Source: Betaproteobacteria bacterium UBA6910
Lineage (GTDB): Bacteria; Pseudomonadota; Gammaproteobacteria; Burkholderiales; UBA6910
Assembly (NCBI GenBank): GCA_002451065.1
Contig: DKBC01000201.1
Location: 1 to 5,461 of the forward strand
Direction: 5' to 3'
DNA: 5,461 bases
How positions within the stretch are numbered: position 1 is the stretch's first letter; each line of letters opens with the position of its first letter. Below the pieces are notes generated by a model. It made no database searches. It saw only the letters and a program-made list of their open reading frames with translations, and was not told the DNA's origin. This document shows, one piece after another, positions 1 to 5,461 of this stretch. Position numbers and translations under genes: made by a program.

Positions 1-1280
1 CCGCGGCGGTTGATGAACACCAGGCTCTGCTCGCCCCGCTCGAGTCGCGCTGCGACCGCGTGCAACAGCGGCTGAGACAGGCCGTCCTGGAGCCGCTCGC
101 GCCGCAGGTCCACCAGACGAATCACGGGAAGCTCCGCGGACTCGACAGCTCGCTGCGTGAGCCGCAGAAGTCCGTAGCGGCCGCGGTTGGCGTTGTGCAG
201 GCTTTCCAACGACGGCGTGGCGGAACCCAGCACCACGGGCACCCCGGCGCGCTTGGCGCGGAACACGGCGACGTCCCGCGCCGAGTAACGCAGTCCCTCT
301 TCCTGCTTGTACGAGGCATCGTGCTCCTCGTCCACCACGATCAATGCCAAGGCCGGCAGCGGTGTGAACACTGCCAGGCGCGTGCCGAGGACGATGCCGG
401 CGCGCCCGGTGGACGCGAGCACCCAGTTTCGCAGGCGGTCGCCCGCGGCGAGTCCGCTGTGCAGGCTGACGACCGTTTCGGCGGGAAAGCGCCGGCGGAA
501 GCGTGCCTCCAGCTCCGGCGTGAGGTTGATCTCCGGCGCCAGCACCAGACCCTGCCCGCCGCGTCCTATAACTTCCGCGAGCACGCGCAGGTAGACCTCC
601 GTCTTGCCGCTACCGGTGACCCCATGCAGCAGCCAAGCCCGGTAGCCCCCGAGTGATCGGGAGATGGCGCAGGCCGCATCTTGCTGCCCGGAATTGAGCG
701 ACGGAGCCTGTTCCGGCGTGTCGGGGGAGGGCCCCACGACTTCCACTTCCTTCGCCAGACCGAGGCGCGCCAGTTCCTGCAGGGCCGGGCCGGGCCGTGA
801 AACCAGCTTGCCGGCGGCGGCGCGCGTCAAGACGCGTCCCGCCTTGAGTTCACGGAGCAGGCGGCGCTGGGCGATCCGACGCGGCGGCAGAATTTCGGTG
901 TCGGCGCGCAGCGCCTCTTCGGATGCCTGGTAAGCGGGCTCGGCCAGGGAGCGAATGGGGCGGGTGCTGCGCAGGCGCGCGGGCAGTGCGTTGATGACAG
1001 CCTGCCCGAGAGGATATTGATAGTAATCGCTGCAGAAACGGAGCAAGGCGATCAGGTCGGCGGGAAGTGGTGGCACCTCCCGCACCACGCGCTCGATCTG
1101 CCGGAGCCGGGTCAGCGGCACGGCGGGACTTTCCGCCACTTCCATAACGACCCCAAGAACCTTCCGGTTTCCAAAGGGAACCAGCACACAATCACCGACG
1201 GCAGCTGGCTCGTCCTCGCCGGCCAGATAGTCGAAGGAGGTGTCCAGCGGAACATCGAGGGCGATGCGCAGGACGCTCAT
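1..1280 (-). CDS. priA: PriA, primosomal replication restart helicase (N-terminal part, cut by left edge)
   Basis: PriA is a 3'-5' superfamily 2 DNA helicase that recognises abandoned replication forks and D-loops and starts reloading of the replicative helicase. The minus-strand frame is open from an ATG at 1280 to the window edge, giving 426 residues; the family is usually about 730, so roughly 60% is present. Residues 1-105 match the 3'-DNA-binding domain: the start VLRIALDVPL is followed by SFDYL, with Asp17 equivalent to E. coli PriA Asp17, then DCVLVPFGNRKVLGVV. A winged-helix region follows to about 180. The helicase core shows Walker A GVTGSGKTEVY (Lys226), APEINLTPELEARF, LHSGL, the DEEHD box with Asp317, YSARDVAVF, and motif III GSATPSLES from 352. 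It ends at SLVFINRR, just before the expected zinc-binding cysteines. No in-frame ATG, GTG or TTG lies just upstream, so 1280 is the start, although no clear Shine-Dalgarno precedes it. I see no frameshift. It is separated from hemE by 325 bp containing DnaA boxes, so it probably has its own promoter. Confidence 0.97.
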   Translation of the reverse strand, partial: MSVLRIALDVPLDTSFDYLAGEDEPAAVGDCVLVPFGNRKVLGVVMEVAESPAVPLTRLRQIERVVREVPPLPADLIALLRFCSDYYQYPLGQAVINALPARLRSTRPIRSLAEPAYQASEEALRADTEILPPRRIAQRRLLRELKAGRVLTRAAAGKLVSRPGPALQELARLGLAKEVEVVGPSPDTPEQAPSLNSGQQDAACAISRSLGGYRAWLLHGVTGSGKTEVYLRVLAEVIGRGGQGLVLAPEINLTPELEARFRRRFPAETVVSLHSGLAAGDRLRNWVLASTGRAGIVLGTRLAVFTPLPALALIVVDEEHDASYKQEEGLRYSARDVAVFRAKRAGVPVVLGSATPSLESLHNANRGRYGLLRLTQRAVESAELPVIRLVDLRRERLQDGLSQPLLHAVAARLERGEQSLVFINRR

Positions 1281-1378
1281 CGACCCGTGATGCGCCGCGA
1301 CAACAACCTCAAGTAATTTCTCGCAAGGCGTGCTAACAAATTATGCCGAAGAGGGAAATCAGTCTGGCCTCCCGGCCC

Positions 1379-1399
1379 TGTGGATAATTCTGTGGGTAA
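1379..1399 (-). promoter_or_regulatory. Tandem pair of DnaA boxes
   Basis: On the minus strand 1387-1379 reads TTATCCACA, an exact match to the strong E. coli DnaA box consensus TTATNCACA. Positions 1399-1391 read TTACCCACA, one mismatch away. Both have the same orientation, are 12 bp apart start to start with a 3-bp gap, and lie about 100 bp upstream of the priA start. Close same-orientation DnaA boxes are typical of cooperative DnaA binding at origins and DnaA-regulated promoters. The sequence match is direct; binding is inferred. Confidence 0.72.
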
Positions 1400-1460
1400 T
1401 TCGCCTCGGAGGTACCTAACGGCTCGCGACTGTAAGACCTTACGCCGCAAGAGATTTGCC

Positions 1461-1478
1461 GATCCAAAAAAATAAATA
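1461..1478. other. A/T-only run next to a GATC, possible unwinding element
   Basis: A GATC at 1461-1464 is followed by C and then thirteen consecutive A/T bases at 1466-1478 (seven A, then TAAATA on the plus strand). The minus-strand reading TATTTATTTTTTTGGATC resembles the A/T-rich 13-mer region of E. coli oriC (GATCTNTTNTTTT type), but it is a single element and not three tandem copies. It lies between the DnaA-box pair and the third box. It could equally be an upstream A-tract for a promoter or part of the adjacent IHF-like site. Confidence 0.4.
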
Positions 1479-1483
1479 CCTAA

Positions 1484-1496
1484 AATCATCAGGTTG
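1484..1496 (+). promoter_or_regulatory. IHF-like binding site
   Basis: The plus-strand sequence AATCATCAGGTTG matches the IHF consensus WATCAANNNNTTR at all but one fixed position (T for the second A after C). The A/T-rich stretch 1466-1486 lies immediately 5' of it, where strong IHF sites carry their A-tract. IHF bending is used at enterobacterial origins and many promoters. The match is visible; function is inferred, and the motif is degenerate enough that chance occurrence is possible. Confidence 0.42.
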
Positions 1497-1520
1497 AGGA
1501 AGTGTGACAAAATGCCTCAT

Positions 1521-1578
1521 GGTTTCACGGACGAAACGAGACAAACACGGGATCCTGTGCATAAGCGGCCGTGAAACC
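1521..1578. repeat. Perfect 10-bp inverted repeat with 38-bp spacer
   Basis: GGTTTCACGG at 1521-1530 is the exact reverse complement of CCGTGAAACC at 1569-1578. The 38-bp interval contains the DnaA box at 1556-1564. A nested smaller inverted repeat, GTTTC at 1522-1526 and GAAAC at 1533-1537 with a 6-bp spacer, shares the left arm. The loop is long for a terminator and no U-tract follows, so paired protein-binding sites or an origin-associated structure is more likely than transcription termination. Neither role is shown by the sequence alone. Confidence 0.55.
1556..1564 (-). promoter_or_regulatory. DnaA box (third)
   Basis: The minus strand reads TTATGCACA, an exact match to the TTATNCACA consensus, in the same orientation as the pair at 1379-1399 and about 170 bp from it. 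It is followed on the minus strand by GGATCC, and sits inside the arms of the inverted repeat 1521-1578, only 48 bp downstream of the hemE stop codon. Confidence 0.65.
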
Positions 1579-1605
1579 CGCATCGTAAAGCCGTTTTTTG
1601 CGGTA

Positions 1606-2667
1606 CTAGTGGAACTGGCGGCTGATGGAATGGACTGCGTCCGCCAAAGCTAACACGTTGTCTGGAGGGGTAAATTGTGAGATTCCGTGGCCGAGGTTGA
1701 ACACGTGTCCATGGCCAGAGCCGTATGCAGAAAGAATCCTGCCAGCCTCTTCGGTGATCTTTTCAGGGGATGCGAACATCACCGCCGGGTCGAGGTTGCC
1801 CTGCAATGCGACACGGTTTCCCACACGGCGGCGTGCTTCGCCAATGTCAATGGTCCAATCGAGCCCGACTGCGTCGCAGCCTGTTCCTGCAATCGACTCC
1901 AGCCAGAGCCCCCCGCCTTTGGTAAACACGATGCTGGGCACCCGCCGCCCCTCGTGCTCCCGCCTGAGCCGCGCCACGATCTGCTCCAGGTAGCGCAGGG
2001 AAAACTCCCGGTAGCCCGCCGCGGAAAGCGTCCCTCCCCAAGTGTCGAAGATCATGACTACCTGGGCTCCGCTCTCGATCTGCGCGTTGAGATAGGCGGT
2101 GACGGCCTGGGCAGTCACATCCAGAATGTGGTGAAGCAATTCGGGCCGGTCGTAGAGCATGGTCTTCAGCCGTCGGAAGTCATCGCTGCCGCCGCCCTCG
2201 ACCATGTAACAGGCCAGAGTGAACGGGCTCCCGGAGAAGCCGATGAGCGGAACCTCGTTGTCCAGCGCCTTGCGGATCTGGCGCACGGCATCCATGACAT
2301 AACGCAGATGAACGTCCGGATCAGGAACCGCCAGGTCGCGGATCTCCCACTCGTCGCGCAGGGGCCGCTCGAACTTGGGCCCCTCGCCTTCGGCGAAATA
2401 CAGTCCGAGACCCATGGCGTCGGGAATGGTGAGGATGTCCGAGAACAGGATCGCGGCGTCAAGGGGATACCTGGCTAGCGGCTGCATGGTGACTTCGGTG
2501 GCGAAGTCGGGACTCTTGCAAAGACTTAGGAAGCTGCCCGCGCGCGCCCGCGTCTGGTTGTACTCGGGCAGGTAGCGTCCGGCCTGGCGCATCAGCCAGA
2601 GGGGCGTGTACTCGGTGGGCTGGCGGAGCAGGGCCCGCAGTAAGGTGTCGTTCTTTGGCTTGGTCAT
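1606..2667 (-). CDS. hemE: Uroporphyrinogen decarboxylase
   Basis: HemE is a cytoplasmic, cofactor-free enzyme that removes the four acetate carboxyl groups of uroporphyrinogen III to give coproporphyrinogen III, the committed step toward protoporphyrin and heme. The 353-residue product matches the usual bacterial length (about 354 in E. coli). Signature 1, [10 protein letters not shown], is at 22-31, with the substrate-binding arginines Arg27 and Arg31. The catalytic aspartate is Asp77 in FSDIL. Signature 2, beginning [16 protein letters not shown], spans 143-158 with the conserved Tyr154. FDTWGG is at 208-212, the barrel strand [10 protein letters not shown] is at 263-272, LQGNLDP is at 288-294 and NLGHGI with His327 is near the C terminus. 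The ATG at 2667 gives the family-typical start [17 protein letters not shown]; no Shine-Dalgarno is visible before it. It ends with TAG and lies 86 bp downstream of gltD on the same strand, so it is likely cotranscribed, though the spacer has its own G-rich structure. All key residues are intact. Confidence 0.98.
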   Translation of the reverse strand: MTKPKNDTLLRALLRQPTEYTPLWLMRQAGRYLPEYNQTRARAGSFLSLCKSPDFATEVTMQPLARYPLDAAILFSDILTIPDAMGLGLYFAEGEGPKFERPLRDEWEIRDLAVPDPDVHLRYVMDAVRQIRKALDNEVPLIGFSGSPFTLACYMVEGGGSDDFRRLKTMLYDRPELLHHILDVTAQAVTAYLNAQIESGAQVVMIFDTWGGTLSAAGYREFSLRYLEQIVARLRREHEGRRVPSIVFTKGGGLWLESIAGTGCDAVGLDWTIDIGEARRRVGNRVALQGNLDPAVMFASPEKITEEAGRILSAYGSGHGHVFNLGHGISQFTPPDNVLALADAVHSISRQFH

Positions 2668-2723
2668 GGGGCAATCAATTTGAAGCTCGAAGGGACGAGC
2701 CCGCTAACGCCGGGTTTCCTGCG

Positions 2724-2748
2724 CCCTGGCCCCCGGCCCCCATGCCCC
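2724..2748 (-). promoter_or_regulatory. Putative G-quadruplex motif in the gltD-hemE spacer
   Basis: Read on the minus (mRNA) strand this 25-nt stretch has four G-runs of 4, 5, 5 and 3, separated by CAT, CC and CCA. That fits the standard G3+N1-7 four-run pattern with short loops. It begins 6 nt after the gltD stop codon and ends 56 nt before the hemE ATG, so it would be in the transcript leader of hemE. An alternative fold of the same DNA is a 5-bp CCCGG/CCGGG stem (2732-2736 with 2747-2751). The motif is directly visible; folding in RNA or DNA, and any effect on hemE, is inferred. Confidence 0.55.
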
Positions 2749-2753
2749 GGGAC

Positions 2754-4226
2754 TCAACGCGGAAGCTCGCTGCAACCCATCAAAAACTCATCCACCGCCC
2801 GGGCGCACTGGCGGCCTTCGCGGATGGCCCACACCACGAGGGATTGCCCGCGGCGCATGTCGCCCGCGGCGAACACCTTGGGCACCGAGGTCACGTAGGG
2901 CCCCGGCCCGTCCGTGGTTGCCTTGGCATTGCCGCGGGCGTCCTTCTCGACCCCGAACGCGTCGATCACGGACTGGATCGGCCCCGTGAACCCCATGGCA
3001 AGCAGCACCAAATCGGCAGGCAGCTCGAATTCGCTTTGCGGAACTTCCTTCATTTTCATCTGGCCGCTGGCGGGATCCTTTTCCCACTCGAGGCGGGCCG
3101 CCACCAGGCCCTTTAGTTTGCCGCTTTCCCCGACAAAGCGCTTGGTGATTACCGACCAGTCCCGCTCGCAGCCCTCCTCATGGGAGGAGGAACTGCGCAG
3201 CCGGCTCGGCCAGTACGGCCAGACCGGGTTGCGGTCGAGGTCGGGCGGCATGGGCAGCAGCTCGAGCTGGGTGACCGTTCTCGCGCCATGGCGGTTGGAG
3301 GTACCCACGCAGTCGGAACCCGTGTCCCCGCCACCGATCACCACCACATGCTTGTCGCGAGCCCAAAATTCTGGAACCCCTTTGTCTCCGGCCACCCGCC
3401 GGTTCTGGAGCGGCAGGAAGTCCATGGCAAAGTGGACGCCGTCCAGCTCCCGCCCGGGAATGGGCAAGTCGCGGGGCTGTTCGGCGCCGCCTGAGAGCAC
3501 TACTGCGTCGAATTCCCCGGTCAGATCCTGCGGATCCACTCTGACCGCGCCCGCGATACCCGGCTTCGGCGCGAGGCCAACATAGTGGTTCACCCGAAAC
3601 TCGACACCTTCGGCGCGCATCTGCTCCAGGCGCCGGTCAATGGTCCATTTTTCCAGCTTGAAGTCGGGTATTCCGTAGCGGAGGAGGCCCCCAATGCGGT
3701 CGGCTTTCTCGAACACCACGACGCGATGGCCGGCTCGCGCGAGTTGCTGGGCGCAGGCGAGCCCGGCGGGCCCGGAGCCGACCACGGCAACCGTTTTCCC
3801 GGTCTTGCCCGGCGCCGGGTTGGGCACGATCCAGCCCTGTTCCCATCCCTTGTCGGCGATCGCGTGCTCGATGGATTTTATACCAACGGGCTGGGCGTTG
3901 ATGCGCAGCGTGCACGCCTCCTCGCAGGGCGCGGGACAGATCCTGCCTGTGAATTCCGGAAAATTGTTGGTTGAATGCAGCACCTCGAGGGCATCGCGCC
4001 ACCGGTTCCGGTACACAAGGTCGTTCCAGTCCGGGATGATGTTGTTGACGGGGCAGCCGCTGGAGCAGAACGGGATACCGCAATCCATGCAGCGCGCACC
4101 CTGCTTGGAAGCGTCCGCGTCGGAGAGGGGCTGGACGAACTCGCGATAGTTCTTTAGGCGCTCCTGTACCGGTAGCGCCGCCTCCTCAATACGGTTCAGC
4201 TCAAGAAATCCGGTGGGTTTTCCCAT
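2754..4226 (-). CDS. gltD: Glutamate synthase (NADPH) small subunit
   Basis: GltD passes electrons from NADPH through FAD and iron-sulfur clusters to GltB, which makes two glutamates from glutamine and 2-oxoglutarate. The 490-residue product is slightly longer than E. coli GltD (472). The N-terminal ferredoxin-like domain has Cys46, Cys49, Cys54 and Cys58 ([15 protein letters not shown]) and a second set at Cys97, Cys101 and Cys105 (CPAPCEEAC), the ligands expected for two 4Fe-4S clusters. The FAD Rossmann motif is [14 protein letters not shown] from 146, followed by the acidic FEKAD end of the second strand. The NADPH-binding fold shows [17 protein letters not shown] from 294. The C-terminal FAD motif, [22 protein letters not shown], is split here as [10 protein letters not shown] (451-460) then [12 protein letters not shown] (461-472). 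The ATG at 4226 is preceded by a GGAG 8 nt away and yields the conserved GKPTGFLE start. It follows gltB by 97 bp on the same strand. No defect is visible. Confidence 0.98.
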   Translation of the reverse strand: MGKPTGFLELNRIEEAALPVQERLKNYREFVQPLSDADASKQGARCMDCGIPFCSSGCPVNNIIPDWNDLVYRNRWRDALEVLHSTNNFPEFTGRICPAPCEEACTLRINAQPVGIKSIEHAIADKGWEQGWIVPNPAPGKTGKTVAVVGSGPAGLACAQQLARAGHRVVVFEKADRIGGLLRYGIPDFKLEKWTIDRRLEQMRAEGVEFRVNHYVGLAPKPGIAGAVRVDPQDLTGEFDAVVLSGGAEQPRDLPIPGRELDGVHFAMDFLPLQNRRVAGDKGVPEFWARDKHVVVIGGGDTGSDCVGTSNRHGARTVTQLELLPMPPDLDRNPVWPYWPSRLRSSSSHEEGCERDWSVITKRFVGESGKLKGLVAARLEWEKDPASGQMKMKEVPQSEFELPADLVLLAMGFTGPIQSVIDAFGVEKDARGNAKATTDGPGPYVTSVPKVFAAGDMRRGQSLVVWAIREGRQCARAVDEFLMGCSELPR

Positions 4227-4234
4227 GATTCCAA

Positions 4235-4238
4235 CTCC
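4235..4238 (-). promoter_or_regulatory. gltD ribosome binding site
   Basis: GGAG on the minus strand, 8 nt before the ATG at 4226, supports that start. It is the clearest Shine-Dalgarno in the window; hemE and priA have none that I can see. Confidence 0.7.
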
Positions 4239-4264
4239 AACCAGTCAATTCCGTCATTGGCAGC

Positions 4265-4302
4265 GGGGGACCGACACAGGGAACCCCCGGCCCCAGTGGG
4301 CC
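4265..4302 (-). other. GC-rich stem-loops in the gltB-gltD spacer
   Basis: Two short inverted repeats sit in the 97-bp gap between gltB and gltD. One is a 5-bp GGCCC/GGGCC stem with a 4-base loop (4289-4293 with 4298-4302); the other is a GGGGG/CCCCC pairing across 14 bases (4265-4269 with 4284-4288). There is no following T-run on the minus strand, so they do not look like an intrinsic terminator. They could act as an mRNA processing or stability element that sets the GltB to GltD ratio, but they may also be incidental in GC-rich DNA. Confidence 0.3.
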
Positions 4303-4323
4303 CGCGGCACAGGTGCTGTTCCG

Positions 4324-5461
<1,138 letters not shown>

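Larger units (their letters stand above)
1281..1605. other. hemE-priA intergenic region, replication-origin-like
   Basis: This 325-bp gap separates the hemE stop from the priA start and must contain the hemE 3' end and the priA promoter. It is visibly richer in A/T than the flanking genes. From low to high coordinates it holds a GGCC-TCCC-GGCC stem (1366-1377), a tandem pair of DnaA boxes (1379-1399), a GTAAG/CTTAC palindrome (1432-1443), an A/T-only run (1466-1478), an IHF-like site (1484-1496) and a third DnaA box (1556-1564) inside a 10-bp inverted repeat. Two weaker 7-of-9 DnaA-like words occur at 1341-1349 and 1503-1511. I could not identify a convincing sigma-70 promoter or a rho-independent terminator. 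No protein-coding gene is supported here. Confidence 0.6.

Noticed and set aside
60..656. Long plus-strand open frame opposite priA
   Set aside because: It lies fully antisense to the conserved PriA helicase core and its product is compositionally biased with no family resemblance; a GC-rich shadow.
1..1280. Frameshift or pseudogene in priA
   Set aside because: The frame is continuous from the ATG to the edge with all motifs in order; it is incomplete only because the window ends.
1330..1360. CATAAT as a -10 element for priA on the minus strand
   Set aside because: No acceptable -35 hexamer is found 16-18 bp upstream, so I do not annotate a promoter.
1581..1605. Possible terminator after hemE (CCG, A-rich loop, CGG)
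   Set aside because: The stem is only 3 bp and the A/T-run is in the loop, not after the stem; not an intrinsic terminator shape.
1687..2478. 263-codon plus-strand open frame opposite hemE
   Set aside because: Antisense to an intact, well conserved HemE with all catalytic residues; long antisense frames are expected at this GC content and the product resembles nothing I know.
2914..3585. 223-codon plus-strand open frame opposite gltD
   Set aside because: Antisense to clear GltD nucleotide-binding motifs; serine- and proline-rich shadow translation without domain signals.

Overview
The window is a compact stretch of bacterial chromosome with every recognisable gene on the minus strand. In transcription order (right to left) these are: the C-terminal quarter of gltB (glutamate synthase large subunit, cut by the right edge), complete gltD (glutamate synthase small subunit), complete hemE (uroporphyrinogen decarboxylase), a 325-bp gap, and the N-terminal ~60% of priA (primosomal replication restart helicase, cut by the left edge). 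The DNA is GC-rich, which is why several long antisense open frames appear opposite real genes; none of them looks like a protein. I see no mobile element, CRISPR array, tRNA or rRNA.

The gene set, the gltB-gltD-hemE-priA order and the protein sequences point to a proteobacterium. A betaproteobacterium (Rhodocyclales or Nitrosomonadales-like) is my best guess, because I recall hemE-priA adjacency and a nearby gltBD pair from that group. A gammaproteobacterium is not excluded. This is recall of synteny, not a database result.

Region by region: 1-1280 is priA (minus). 1281-1605 is non-coding and is the most unusual part of the window. It holds two exact TTATNCACA DnaA boxes and one near-match, a 13-bp run of A/T, an IHF-like site with one mismatch beside that run, and a perfect 10-bp inverted repeat bracketing one of the DnaA boxes. 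Together these resemble a small replication origin or a DnaA-controlled promoter region. 1606-2667 is hemE. 2668-2753 is a G-rich (on the mRNA strand) spacer with a four-run G-quadruplex motif. 2754-4226 is gltD. 4227-4323 is a second spacer that shares an 11-bp G-rich word with the first. 4324-5461 is gltB.

GltB and GltD form NADPH-dependent glutamate synthase, which makes glutamate from glutamine and 2-oxoglutarate. In most proteobacteria glutamate is also the starting material for tetrapyrroles (C5 pathway), in which HemE catalyses a later step, so a gltBD-hemE unit is metabolically coherent. PriA reloads the replicative helicase at collapsed forks, and its start lies about 100 bp from the DnaA-box pair. 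The genes themselves are ordinary housekeeping genes; the interest is in the spacers.
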